Shown here piece by piece: positions 19,612-28,301 of a stretch of DNA of 64,000 bases; position 1 is the stretch's first letter, and each line of letters begins with the position of its first letter. The notes under the pieces are model-generated. The model saw only the letters and a program-made list of their open reading frames with translations, made no database searches and had not been told where the DNA came from. The translations under genes were made by a program, and so were the position numbers. Location: positions 94,345 to 158,344 of the forward strand of contig NZ_JAANIG010000005.1 of NCBI RefSeq assembly GCF_011174675.1, in the 5' to 3' direction. The DNA comes from Perlabentimonas gracilis (GTDB lineage: Bacteria > Bacteroidota > Bacteroidia > Bacteroidales > Tenuifilaceae).

Positions 19612-19804
19612 TTTAAATTTGATAAGATTTCTGACGATAAAAAGAATTATAAAACTAAACCATTTTCTGTAAAAAACCATTGATTGACGATACGAACAAA
19701 TCATTTTTATTAAAATAATAGTGTAAACAATTCACAAACCCTTGCGTTATGCTTCCGGATTTTGTAAAGCCATTTTATATATTTGTGTACAAATACTTTT
19801 ATTT

Positions 19805-20725
19805 ATGAAATTTTTAAAATCTGTACTTCTCAGTCGTAATTCAATACTAGTTTTTGCGGTAATTATGGGTTTGGTCTTTGGAGACTACTCAATATATATT
19901 AAGGACTACAACATATACATACTGGCCATAACAATGACCTTTGCCATGACGGGTCTGGACCTACTGCTTATAAAAAGTTTTAAAACGGTTGCAAAACCTT
20001 TCCTTATGGGCGCTGTGCTTAACTACCTCGTCTTTGGTGCAGTACTTCTGCCCGTGGCATGGCTACTAATGCCCTCCAAAGAGCTTTTTTTTGGTTTTGT
20101 GGTGATTGTGGCTGCACCTCCCGGTGTTGCTATCATACCTTTTTCCTACTTCCTAAAGGGTAGGGTAGAATATGCAATTATTGCGCTAACAGGTGCCTTT
20201 GTCGCGTCAATATTTGTTGCTCCGTTGCTGGTTAATACATTTGCACGTGGCGAGGGGATTAGACCCTACGACCTATTTATTACCATGGTGCAACTTGTGT
20301 TAATACCCTTGGCCATTGCGCAGGTGTTACGGACTAAACCATTGCTTAAGTATGTTGAGCTTGTTAGAGGGAAGGTTGTGGACTGGGGTTTTGCCCTGCT
20401 AATTTTTGTGGCCGTAGGTATGAACCGCCAAGTATTCTTCTCCGATCCTCAGGTGCTGATACTGGTAATTGCTACAATTACCATTGCCACTTTTGGTTTG
20501 GGTACCGCTTACAACTTGGTTGCAAGGAAGATGAAATTGCCGGCTGATTTAGCTGTAACTCAAAATATGCTTTCCACCATCAAAAGTTCGGGTTTTTCGG
20601 TTGTAACGGCACTTACCCTATTTGGGCAGGAGGCTGCCATACCATCGGCAGTTTTGGCTGTAATGGTGTTGTTGTACCTTATTTATCTATCTTTGAAGTC
20701 GAGTAAAACTCTAAATAAAGCATAG
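19805..20725 (+). CDS. Bile acid:sodium symporter (BASS)-family transporter
   Basis: This 306-residue inner-membrane protein has about nine to ten hydrophobic helices and the inverted-repeat layout of the BASS/SBF superfamily. The crossover-region sequences TFAMTGLDLL and VAAPPGVAIIPFS are in the places expected for the family's sodium-site motifs. Family members move organic anions with sodium; the substrate here cannot be inferred. The ATG at 19805 was chosen because it directly precedes the first helix and follows a TATATTTG minus-7 box at 19778-19785. Its TAG stop overlaps the GTG start of the next gene by one base, so the two are translationally coupled. Confidence 0.85.
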   Translation: MKFLKSVLLSRNSILVFAVIMGLVFGDYSIYIKDYNIYILAITMTFAMTGLDLLLIKSFKTVAKPFLMGAVLNYLVFGAVLLPVAWLLMPSKELFFGFVVIVAAPPGVAIIPFSYFLKGRVEYAIIALTGAFVASIFVAPLLVNTFARGEGIRPYDLFITMVQLVLIPLAIAQVLRTKPLLKYVELVRGKVVDWGFALLIFVAVGMNRQVFFSDPQVLILVIATITIATFGLGTAYNLVARKMKLPADLAVTQNMLSTIKSSGFSVVTALTLFGQEAAIPSAVLAVMVLLYLIYLSLKSSKTLNKA

Positions 20726-21486
20726 TGAAATTTTCATTTCTAGGTACTGGAACATCGCAGGGCGTGCCCATTATTGGATGCTCTTGCCCTGTCTGCACCT
20801 CGTCCGATAGTCGTGATAAGCGCCTACGTACCGCAGCCCTTATCGAAAGTAATGGCACTGTAATAGCTCTTGATGCTGGCCCCGATTTTCGGCAGCAGAT
20901 GCTTTTGGCTAATGTGAAAAAGCTCGATGCCATCTTGCTAACCCATGAGCATCGCGACCATATAGCCGGGTTGGATGATGTGAGGGCTTTCAATTTTCTG
21001 CAAAAAAAACCTATGGATATTTGGGGCGAAGCAAGGGTGCTAGAGGCTATCCAGAATGAGTTTTCGTATGTTTTTGCCGATTACAAATACCCGGGTTCAC
21101 CCGAGATGAACCTTCATCGTATCGATGGAGGCCATTTCGTAATTGATGGAATAGAGATAATACCCATTAGAGCGTATCATTACAAAATGCCAGTTTATGG
21201 TTTTCGATTTGGGCATTTGGCCTACGTTACCGATGCTAACTCTATACCTGAGGAAGAGATGATGAAACTAAGGGGTGTTGAGGTTCTGGTGATTAATGCA
21301 TTGCGTAAGGAGAAGCACATTTCGCACTTTAGCTTGCAGGAGGCAATTGATTTAATAAGCACCATAAAACCACGAACTGCCTACCTAACGCATATGGGAC
21401 ACCAAATGGGACTTTATCAGGAGGTGCAGAATGAGCTGCCAGCCAATATCTATTTGGCCTACGATGGCTTAACCCTAGACGTTTGA
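20725..21486 (+). CDS. MBL-fold metallo-hydrolase (PhnP/RNase Z-like)
   Basis: This 253-residue cytoplasmic hydrolase of the metallo-beta-lactamase superfamily has the metal motif HEHRDH (H74, H76, D78, H79) and further ligands near LTHMGH at the C-terminus. The N-terminal GCSCPVC cysteine cluster (C19, C21, C24) is typical of the PhnP-like subfamily, where it holds a structural zinc. PhnP itself opens a cyclic phosphoribosyl phosphate. No phosphonate genes are nearby, so the substrate is open; a general phosphodiesterase role is the safest reading. It uses a GTG start that overlaps the transporter stop codon. Confidence 0.88.
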   Translation: MKFSFLGTGTSQGVPIIGCSCPVCTSSDSRDKRLRTAALIESNGTVIALDAGPDFRQQMLLANVKKLDAILLTHEHRDHIAGLDDVRAFNFLQKKPMDIWGEARVLEAIQNEFSYVFADYKYPGSPEMNLHRIDGGHFVIDGIEIIPIRAYHYKMPVYGFRFGHLAYVTDANSIPEEEMMKLRGVEVLVINALRKEKHISHFSLQEAIDLISTIKPRTAYLTHMGHQMGLYQEVQNELPANIYLAYDGLTLDV

Positions 21487-21575
21487 TAAGTTGCTTGATA
21501 TTTATTAGCTTTGTTTGGTTCACCAAACTGCTTGCCGAAGGTATGTCAGCCATTCAATCAATCAACCTGCCCGCT

Positions 21576-21600
21576 CTACCTGCCGCCTGCCGGTAGGCAG
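21576..21600. repeat. Palindromic GC-rich intergenic hairpin
   Basis: In the 206 bp between the MBL and PLP-enzyme genes, CTGCC (21587-21591) faces GGCAG (21596-21600), nested with CTACC and GGTAG. Short CAAT-type repeats (ATCAATCAATCAA) lie on both sides. It looks like a small interspersed palindrome; no promoter was recognised with confidence. Confidence 0.55.
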
Positions 21601-21692
21601 CTTACACAGGCCACTGGCGGGTCAATCAATCAATCAACCACTTACCCTCAACCTTCAGAAGTTCCCAACAGTCAACCTAAATAATCACCGCC

Positions 21693-22775
21693 ATGTTCAC
21701 AAAACCCACCCTAATACTTGATGAGGCGAAATGTCGAAAGAATATTGAATATATGGCCCATAAGGCCAAACAGTTAGGTGTTACTTATCGCCCCCACTTT
21801 AAAACCCACCAAAGCATTGTGGTAGGTCGATGGTTCAGAGATTATGGCGTTGAAAGAATAGCAGTATCGTCGATACCCATGGCGCAGTACTTTGCTGCCG
21901 ATGGGTGGGGCGATATCACCATAGCCTTTCCCTTTGTGAAGCAGCAAGCCGATGCCGTAAATGAGCTTGCTAATCAAATCAGTCTTACCCTCGTTGTCTC
22001 CTCAATAGATAATGCAAAGGATTTGGTTAGCCTAGTAGCTCACAGTGTAAATATTCTAATTGAAATTGATTCGGGGCAGGGGAGAACCGGGGTTCAACCA
22101 TACGATTTGGAAAGCCTTGATAGCATTATCAACATGCTCAACCAAAACTTACTTACCAATTTTGTAGGCTTTCTTACGCACGCAGGTCATTCCTATGGTG
22201 TAAGCGCACGGGATATTCGAGAGCTCAATAACCAAACCATTAGCAGGCTGTTGCCACTAAAGCAAAGGTACCCAAGCGCCGTATTATCTTATGGCGATAC
22301 ACCCACTAGTGTTGTTGCTGAGACATTTATAGGAATTGATGAGCTGCGTCCGGGCAACAATGCTTTCTTCGATATGCAGCAGGCATCGAATGGTATTTGC
22401 TCCCCCGAACAAATAGCTGTTGGCCTAGCCTGTCCTGTTGTGGCTAGGTATCCTAATCGAAATTTGGTGGCCATTTGGGGTGGTGCAGTTCATCTTTCTA
22501 AGGATTTTTATATTGATGCTGCCGGGAACAAATCGTTTGGCGCCATCTGTAGATTGAATGACGATGGTAGCTGGGGGCAACCCATTGGTGATTTGTACCT
22601 CGAGTCCATATCGCAGGAGCATGGAATGGTAAGGGTGGGTAGCCCCAAAGCAATGGAGAGTATAGGCGAAGACGACTTTCTCGTGGTGTTACCAGCCCAT
22701 TCGTGCCTTACAGTTGATGCAATGGGGGAGTTTTGGGTGAATGGAAAGTACACTAAGGCAATGCCGAGGTATTGA
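21693..22775 (+). CDS. D-threonine aldolase-like PLP enzyme (alanine racemase N-terminal fold)
   Basis: This 360-residue fold-III PLP enzyme has the PLP lysine at K37 in RPHFKTHQ near the N-terminus. The C-terminal metal site PAHSCL (H336, C338) is the signature of the D-threonine aldolase / D-serine dehydratase family, which cleaves or deaminates D-3-hydroxy amino acids using a divalent metal. Substrate preference cannot be fixed from sequence. Its last 23 bases overlap the end of the converging tatD-like gene. A role in degrading D-amino acids is inference from family. Confidence 0.9.
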   Translation: MFTKPTLILDEAKCRKNIEYMAHKAKQLGVTYRPHFKTHQSIVVGRWFRDYGVERIAVSSIPMAQYFAADGWGDITIAFPFVKQQADAVNELANQISLTLVVSSIDNAKDLVSLVAHSVNILIEIDSGQGRTGVQPYDLESLDSIINMLNQNLLTNFVGFLTHAGHSYGVSARDIRELNNQTISRLLPLKQRYPSAVLSYGDTPTSVVAETFIGIDELRPGNNAFFDMQQASNGICSPEQIAVGLACPVVARYPNRNLVAIWGGAVHLSKDFYIDAAGNKSFGAICRLNDDGSWGQPIGDLYLESISQEHGMVRVGSPKAMESIGEDDFLVVLPAHSCLTVDAMGEFWVNGKYTKAMPRY

Positions 22776-23430
22776 AGAATTCGGTGAAATTCTTCGCTAT
22801 CTGAATCTTTAAATCTTCCGTTGTAATATTCAGCTTATCAGATGCGACTTGGTATAACAGTTTGATATCAACACTTGAACTATCTGTCTCGAAAAACAAC
22901 CTGCTGATTGGTATTATGCTTAATGCCTGCGAAACTTTCGATTTACTATCGAGCAGCAAGCTGCCTACAGATAGGTGAAACCCCTTTTCAACGAGCTGCA
23001 TTGCCAGCTGGGCAGTCCCATTAAACCCGTGAATGGCCATAGGTATATGCTTTGGTACTTTATTTACTGCGGATAGTAGCTCCTCCCAAACCTTTACACA
23101 GTGAATTACAATAGGCATGCTATTGCTTGTAGCAAAACCCACCTGCTTTTCGAAAACTTCAACCTGTTCCTCTAGCCTGGGGCCTTTTAGCTTATCGAGG
23201 CCAATTTCACCAACCCCAATAAACATACTATTTGAAGCTAAGGCCATTAGCTTGGCAATATCGTTATCAATACTTTTGATGTTAGCATTCCATGGGTGAA
23301 TACCTGCAGTGAAATAATGATGAAGTGAACTGTCCCCTTCGGAAGGATCAATACTAGCAACTGCAATCACGTCCTTATTTCGTGTTGTTGGGCGATGGGT
23401 GTGAAAATCGATATATACCCCTTTGTGCAT
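22753..23430 (-). CDS. TatD-family metal-dependent hydrolase
   Basis: This 225-residue protein is of the TatD nuclease/amidohydrolase family. Metal ligands are visible as H10 and H12 in DFHTH, E75 in GVGEIGLD, H110 in PIVIH and the aspartate in FETDSSS near the C-terminus. Family members act as 3'-5' DNases or related phosphoesterases. It is shorter than E. coli TatD (about 260 residues) but keeps all key positions. The YjbQ gene ends 21 bases upstream on the same strand, indicating an operon. Its 3' end overlaps the PLP-enzyme gene by 23 bases on the opposite strand. Confidence 0.92.
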   Translation of the reverse strand: MHKGVYIDFHTHRPTTRNKDVIAVASIDPSEGDSSLHHYFTAGIHPWNANIKSIDNDIAKLMALASNSMFIGVGEIGLDKLKGPRLEEQVEVFEKQVGFATSNSMPIVIHCVKVWEELLSAVNKVPKHIPMAIHGFNGTAQLAMQLVEKGFHLSVGSLLLDSKSKVSQALSIIPISRLFFETDSSSVDIKLLYQVASDKLNITTEDLKIQIAKNFTEFFNTSALP

Positions 23431-23451
23431 AGCTGTTGTAATGGTCAGGGG

Positions 23452-23868
23452 CTACTCTCCAATAATTTTCACTAGAACCCTTTTTCTCCTTTTGCCATCG
23501 AACTCGCCATAAAATATTTGTTCCCATGGACCAAAATCGAGTTGACCCTCGGTAACAGCCACAACTACCTCGCGGCCCATAATGGAGCGCTTTAAGTGGC
23601 CGTCGGCGTTATCTTCGAAGCCGTTATGCTTGTATTGCGAGTGGGGTTTTTCGGGGGCTAACTTTTCAAGCCACACCTCAAAATCGTGGAGCAGGCCCGA
23701 CTCATCGTCGTTAATAAAAACGCTGGCGGTAATATGCATGGCGTTCACCAGCACCATTCCCTCCTTAATACCGCTTTCGTTTATGCACTCCTCAACATCA
23801 GGGGTGATGTTTATGTATTCTCTTCTACTTTTGGTCTCGAACCAAAGCTCTTTGCGGTAACTTTTCAT
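23452..23868 (-). CDS. YjbQ-family protein (UPF0047), copy 1
   Basis: This 138-residue single-domain protein is of the YjbQ/UPF0047 family. Recognisable parts are [22 protein letters not shown], where the family usually has HTSA then N-E, and the C-terminal [16 protein letters not shown]. The family forms trimers, and some members show weak thiamine-phosphate synthase activity; the true role is unsettled. It is closely linked to tatD, a pairing that may be functional. A TATTTTTG box on the reverse strand at 23916-23909 is a possible minus-7 element. A second, clearly different copy lies at 28739-29149. Confidence 0.9.
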   Translation of the reverse strand: MKSYRKELWFETKSRREYINITPDVEECINESGIKEGMVLVNAMHITASVFINDDESGLLHDFEVWLEKLAPEKPHSQYKHNGFEDNADGHLKRSIMGREVVVAVTEGQLDFGPWEQIFYGEFDGKRRKRVLVKIIGE

Positions 23869-24028
23869 GGCTATCAGTTTTTAAAGGATATCAGTTAAAT
23901 CGGTAAAACAAAAATAACTAATCGCGGCCAACATTTGGGTTAAAAAGTAGGCTATTTATTTTTATGTAGAAATTGGTGGTATTAATAATCAGTCTAATTA
24001 TATATTAGATTAGGCAAGGGTTTGGTTA

Positions 24029-24059
24029 TTGAGAAATTTGAAATAATGATATAGTTTTG
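24029..24059 (+). promoter_or_regulatory. Rubrerythrin promoter
   Basis: TTG (24029-24031) is followed after 20 bases by TAGTTTTG (24052-24059), an exact fit to the Bacteroidota minus-33/minus-7 pattern. It lies 38 bases before the rubrerythrin ATG. Confidence 0.7.
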
Positions 24060-24097
24060 GATGATTTTTATTTATCAACATAAATAATTATAACGAT

Positions 24098-24670
24098 ATG
24101 AGTATTAAAGGAACTGAAACTGAAAAGAACCTGCTGAAAGCTTTTGCAGGGGAGTCGCAAGCTAAAAATAGATACACCTATTTTGCAAAGGTGGCCAAGA
24201 AAGAGGGCTATGAGCAGATTGCCGAGCTGTTTATGCAAACGGCAATGCAAGAGGAACAGCATGCTAAAGTGTTCTTCGGGTTTTTGGAAGGTGGAATGGT
24301 TGAGATCACCGCATCGTACCCTGCTGGTGTAATTGGTACAACAGCCGAAAACCTAAAGGCTGCGGCTATGGGTGAGCATGAGGAGTGGGCCGACCTATAC
24401 CCCGTATTTGCCGAGATTGCTGAAAAGGAAGGGTTTAAGAAGGTTGCCACGGCATTTAAAATGATTGCTAAGGTTGAGAAGGAGCACGAGGAGCGCTACC
24501 TTAAGCTGCTAAAGAATATTGAGGAGAATAAGGTGTTTGAGAAGGACGAGGAGGTTGTTTGGATGTGTCGTAAGTGCGGATATCATCACAAGGGAAAAAA
24601 AGCCCTTAAGAATTGTCCTGCATGTCAGCACCCCACGGAGTACTTCGAGGTATTGGCCGAGAATTACTAG
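24098..24670 (+). CDS. rbr: Rubrerythrin
   Basis: This is a peroxide-reducing non-haem iron protein of anaerobes. The 190-residue sequence has the N-terminal ferritin-like four-helix domain with di-iron motifs (NLLKAFAGESQAKNRY, MQEEQHA, KVEKEHEERY). A C-terminal rubredoxin domain follows, with its four cysteines at C157, C160 (CRKCG), C173 and C176 (CPAC). Electrons reach the di-iron site through the rubredoxin part to reduce H2O2. It stands alone with its own promoter and a strong terminator. Together with the flavodiiron protein it forms an oxidative-stress toolkit. Confidence 0.97.
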   Translation: MSIKGTETEKNLLKAFAGESQAKNRYTYFAKVAKKEGYEQIAELFMQTAMQEEQHAKVFFGFLEGGMVEITASYPAGVIGTTAENLKAAAMGEHEEWADLYPVFAEIAEKEGFKKVATAFKMIAKVEKEHEERYLKLLKNIEENKVFEKDEEVVWMCRKCGYHHKGKKALKNCPACQHPTEYFEVLAENY

Positions 24671-24686
24671 CTTTAAGATACTTACC

Positions 24687-24724
24687 AAAAAGCGAGGCTG
24701 CCAATGTTGGCAGCCTCGCTTTTT
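24687..24724. terminator. Bidirectional terminator after rubrerythrin
   Basis: A perfect 18-bp inverted repeat (24687-24704 with 24707-24724) starts with an A-run, has a GC-rich AGCGAGGCTGCC core and ends in a T-run. It serves both rubrerythrin and the converging thioredoxin-like gene. Confidence 0.95.
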
Positions 24725-24739
24725 GTATTTAACTGGTTG

Positions 24740-25342
24740 CTACTTCTTTACCTTAATGGTACATCCAATGGCCTTGGTTTCGGTAACGCTAGGCTTTTTA
24801 CCCTCGAGCAATGCATCAATTGCATCGGCCAAGTAGGTTTCGGTTACCTGCGAGGCATCGCGATAGTTATTGTCAATGGCACCAATATACTCAACAATTA
24901 GTTCCTTCCCCTTTTTGCTCAGAAGGTATACATGGGGTGTGCGGGTTGCACCGTACACTGGGTAAATTTTCTGACCTTTATCGAACAGGTATGCAAATGG
25001 GAAACCCTTCTCGTTGGCCCTCTCAATCATCTTATCGTAGCTATCCTGTGGTTGAACTTCAGGATCGTTCGGATTGATAGCAATTACGGGAAAACCTTTG
25101 GGAGCATACTTGTTGTGGAGTTCAATCATCCTATCCTCGTAGGCTACCACGTAGGGGCAGTGATTGCATGAAAAGATTACAACAAAACCCTTGGCGTTGG
25201 TGTAGTCGGCCATCGACACCATTTTTCCGTCCACATTTTTAAGGCTAAAGTCAATAGCCTTGTCGCCAATTTTATAGCCTTGGCCTAATGCTGTGGTTGC
25301 TGCTAGAGCAATCATTGAAATGAATAAAAAAACTTTTTTCAT
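24740..25342 (-). CDS. Secreted thioredoxin-fold protein (redoxin, AhpC/TSA-like)
   Basis: This 200-residue exported protein has a signal peptide (MKKVFLFISMIALAATTALG). Its thioredoxin fold carries C59 and C62 in FSCNHCPYV, and the DFSLKNVDGK opening is typical of redoxin/TlpA-like proteins. The CNHC site suggests thiol-disulfide exchange in the periplasm. The frame extends 18 codons upstream, but the ATG at 25342 starts the signal peptide. It follows the TlpA-like gene by 28 bases on the same strand, so the two probably form one transcript and act on the same periplasmic thiol pathway (inference). Confidence 0.9.
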   Translation of the reverse strand: MKKVFLFISMIALAATTALGQGYKIGDKAIDFSLKNVDGKMVSMADYTNAKGFVVIFSCNHCPYVVAYEDRMIELHNKYAPKGFPVIAINPNDPEVQPQDSYDKMIERANEKGFPFAYLFDKGQKIYPVYGATRTPHVYLLSKKGKELIVEYIGAIDNNYRDASQVTETYLADAIDALLEGKKPSVTETKAIGCTIKVKK

Positions 25343-25370
25343 AGCGATATTTGTTTTGGTTAGTTGCCAG

Positions 25371-25895
25371 TTAAAAATCGAAGGACGTAACAGCATCCTT
25401 TAGCTCCTGATAGGTAAATTCCTGCTCAAAGAACTTGCGTTGGTGCCTGTTGTAAATTAACGTTGCCGGTATTGAACCGCTCCAGCTAGGGTCAACCTGA
25501 TTGATCCATCGGTTGGCATCGGGGTCATCAAGCATCATAATCTTCGATTGTATTTTATTCTTCTCCACAAAGGGGAGCAACCTATTCTCGTAATGATTGG
25601 GGAAATCGAGGTTAATAAGGATAACCTTTAGCTTGCTATCAGCAAATTCGGCTGCAATCTGCTCAAAGTATGGTATCTCCTTAACGCAAGGAGCGCACCA
25701 TGTTGCCCAAAAGTTCACAACGTAAAGGGTGTCCGTTTCTTTGTGAAGTAGAGGTTTTACTCCCTCAAAATCAACAATAGCAATTGGGGCTTTACATGAT
25801 TTTTCATTGTCTGCTTCACTCTTTCCGTTACTCTGATTCGTACCACATGATATGGTAAAAATTGCTAATGTAAGTACAACTAAAATTATTCGCAT
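25371..25895 (-). CDS. TlpA-like thiol-disulfide oxidoreductase lipoprotein
   Basis: This 174-residue lipoprotein (lipobox FTISC, Cys17) has a thioredoxin domain with the active site WCAPC (C67, C70). The family keeps periplasmic thiols reduced, for example for cytochrome c maturation or for refolding of exported proteins. No cytochrome genes are in the window, so the client is unknown. It is the first gene of the two-gene thioredoxin-fold operon and is divergent from the S9 peptidase gene across a 156-base spacer. Confidence 0.92.
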   Translation of the reverse strand: MRIILVVLTLAIFTISCGTNQSNGKSEADNEKSCKAPIAIVDFEGVKPLLHKETDTLYVVNFWATWCAPCVKEIPYFEQIAAEFADSKLKVILINLDFPNHYENRLLPFVEKNKIQSKIMMLDDPDANRWINQVDPSWSGSIPATLIYNRHQRKFFEQEFTYQELKDAVTSFDF

Positions 25896-26051
25896 TTTAT
25901 TGAGAATATGAAGTATAACAACTGTTTAGTGTAAAAATACAACATAACAACAAAATGTCAATAATTATGTTTAAATCTTAACTGTTTTTATAATACCTTT
26001 GATTAGATATAATTACACAAACTACCTAAATTACCTTAATCTATTAGCCCT

Positions 26052-28169
26052 ATGATATCAAAAGTTAACACACTCATTCTCACTGTAATGATTGGAACAC
26101 AACTACTTGTTGGCTGTAAGTCGCAACAAACACCTCCAGTAGCCACCAAAGTGCCTCATGAGCTGGTGATGCATAACGACACTCGTATTGACCCTTACTA
26201 CTGGATGAACCAGCGCGATAGCGAAGAGGTGATAGAGTACCTTAACCAGGAGAATGCCTATACCGAGGCCGTGATGAAGGGTACTGAAAAACTTCAGGAA
26301 GCACTATTCCAAGAGATTAAGGGTCGTATTAAGGAGCAGGACGAATCGGTTCCCTACTTCGAGAATGGGTACTACTATTACTCCCGTTACGATGAGGGTA
26401 AGGAGTACCCCATCTACTGTCGTAAGAAGGAGAGCCAGGATGCCCCCGAAGAGGTTATGCTCGATGTGAACCAAATGGCCGAGGGCTATGCTTACTACTC
26501 TGTGGTGGGGGTTAACGTATCGCCAAACAATAAAATTGTTGCATTTGGAGTCGACACCGTAAGCCGTAGACAGTATACAATCTATTTTAAAGATCTAGAA
26601 ACTGGCGAGCTGCTCAATAGTAAAATTCCCAATACAACAGGGGGGATTGCCTGGGCCAACGATAACACTACGGTTTTTTACACGATAATTGACGAGGCTC
26701 TTCGTCCGCATCAAATTTATAGGCATAGCGTAAGCGATGAGGGTAGCGAAAATGATGCCCTGGTTTACGAAGAGAATGATGAGACCTTCCGTGCATTTGT
26801 TTACAAATCAAAATCGAAAGAGTATATTATGTTTGGTTCGGGTAGCACGCTTAGCACCGAGTTCAGCTACCTAAGTGCAAATAATCCATTGGGTAAGCCT
26901 AAGGTTATTCAGCCCCGTGAAAAGGGTTTGGAGTACTCAGTAACCCATTACGGAAACAAGTTTTATGTCATCACAAACCTCGATGCCAAAAACTTTAGGT
27001 TGATGGAAACACCCGTTACTCGTACCGAGAAAAAGAATTGGAAAGAGGTGATACCCCACAGGACCGATGTGCTTTTATCGGGCATTGAGGTTTTCAAAAA
27101 CTTTTTAGTAATTGACGAGCGCAAGGATGGGCTTAAGCAGCTGCGAATTATAGATCAGCAAACCCGTAAGGAGCACTACCTTAACTTTGGCGAGGAGGTG
27201 TATAGCGCCTGGATATCCATAAACCCAGAGTACGACACCCCACTGCTTCGCTATGCGTATACCTCTATGACCACACCTTTCTCAACCTACGATTACAATA
27301 TGGCCACTGGAGAAAAAATACTGCTGAAGCAAACCGAGGTTGTGGGAGACTTTTCTCCAGAAAACTACGAAACCAAGCGTCACTGGGTGGAGGCACGCGA
27401 TGGTAAAAAGATACCAATCTCGGTGGTGTACCGAAAAGGAGTTCAACAGGATGGACAAAACCCTGCGTTGATCTACGGTTATGGCTCCTATGGCGCATCC
27501 ATGGATCCCTACTTCAGCTCGGCGCGCTTAAGCCTGCTCGACAGGGGTTTTGTTTACGTTATTGCCCACATCAGGGGAGGTGAGGAACTCGGTCGCGAGT
27601 GGTACGAGGATGGCAAGTTGCTTAAGAAGATGAATACCTTCACCGATTTTATCGATTGCTCACAATTCCTTGTAGATAGTAAGTATACCAACCCCGATAA
27701 GCTCTTTGCTATGGGTGGCAGTGCAGGTGGATTGCTAATGGGCGCCGTGGCCAACCTTCGCCCCGATTTGTACAAGGGGATGATTGCACAGGTTCCCTTT
27801 GTTGATGTTGTAACCACTATGCTAGACACATCAATTCCTCTAACCACCGGCGAGTACGACGAGTGGGGAAATCCCAACGATGAGGAGTACTACCACTACA
27901 TGAAGTCATACTCTCCTTACGATCAGGTAACGGCGCAAGATTATCCTAATATGCTGGTAACAACAGGCTATCACGACTCGCAGGTGCAGTACTTTGAACC
28001 AGCCAAGTGGGTTGCCAAGCTGCGCGACACCAAAACCGACGATAATATCCTGCTGTTTAAAACAGATATGGATGCAGGCCATGGTGGAGCCTCTGGACGC
28101 TTTAAATCGCTCCGCGATGTGGCTTTCGAGTACGCATTTATGCTATACCTACTGGGCATTAATAGCTAG
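26052..28169 (+). CDS. ptrB: S9 family oligopeptidase (oligopeptidase B-like) lipoprotein
   Basis: This 705-residue serine peptidase is of the prolyl oligopeptidase family. The N-terminal seven-bladed propeller is announced by RIDPYYWMNQRD and the C-terminal alpha/beta-hydrolase domain carries S557 in GGSAGG, D642 in GYHDSQV and H677 in DAGHGG. The order and spacing fit oligopeptidase B, which cuts small peptides after basic residues. The N-terminus looks like a lipoprotein signal (QLLVGC, Cys22), so this copy is probably periplasmic rather than cytosolic. A TACCTTTG minus-7 box lies at 25994-26001, without an obvious TTG partner. A terminator follows. Confidence 0.94.
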   Translation: MISKVNTLILTVMIGTQLLVGCKSQQTPPVATKVPHELVMHNDTRIDPYYWMNQRDSEEVIEYLNQENAYTEAVMKGTEKLQEALFQEIKGRIKEQDESVPYFENGYYYYSRYDEGKEYPIYCRKKESQDAPEEVMLDVNQMAEGYAYYSVVGVNVSPNNKIVAFGVDTVSRRQYTIYFKDLETGELLNSKIPNTTGGIAWANDNTTVFYTIIDEALRPHQIYRHSVSDEGSENDALVYEENDETFRAFVYKSKSKEYIMFGSGSTLSTEFSYLSANNPLGKPKVIQPREKGLEYSVTHYGNKFYVITNLDAKNFRLMETPVTRTEKKNWKEVIPHRTDVLLSGIEVFKNFLVIDERKDGLKQLRIIDQQTRKEHYLNFGEEVYSAWISINPEYDTPLLRYAYTSMTTPFSTYDYNMATGEKILLKQTEVVGDFSPENYETKRHWVEARDGKKIPISVVYRKGVQQDGQNPALIYGYGSYGASMDPYFSSARLSLLDRGFVYVIAHIRGGEELGREWYEDGKLLKKMNTFTDFIDCSQFLVDSKYTNPDKLFAMGGSAGGLLMGAVANLRPDLYKGMIAQVPFVDVVTTMLDTSIPLTTGEYDEWGNPNDEEYYHYMKSYSPYDQVTAQDYPNMLVTTGYHDSQVQYFEPAKWVAKLRDTKTDDNILLFKTDMDAGHGGASGRFKSLRDVAFEYAFMLYLLGINS

Positions 28170-28186
28170 ATGTATATAGTAAATTC

Positions 28187-28219
28187 ACCAGCCAAGGCCT
28201 TTAGACCCTGGCTGGTTTT
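28187..28219 (+). terminator. Terminator after the S9 peptidase gene
   Basis: ACCAGCCA (28187-28194) pairs perfectly with TGGCTGGT (28209-28216), followed by a T-run. It starts 18 bases after the peptidase stop codon. Confidence 0.9.
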
Positions 28220-28301
28220 TTTATGCCATTTTTTAAGCATATGTTTTGCCTTTTCCAATTTTTCATTACATTTATCAATACTAAAACAATATTTACACGA
28301 T

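Noticed and set aside
23869..24028. tRNA or other structured RNA in the YjbQ-rubrerythrin gap
   Set aside because: AT-rich sequence without cloverleaf pairing; it is explained as two back-to-back promoters.
28170..28301. N-terminal extension of the ArsC-like protein from an ATG at 28170
   Set aside because: It would begin one base after the peptidase stop and run through a strong terminator hairpin; the family N-terminus starts at 28302.
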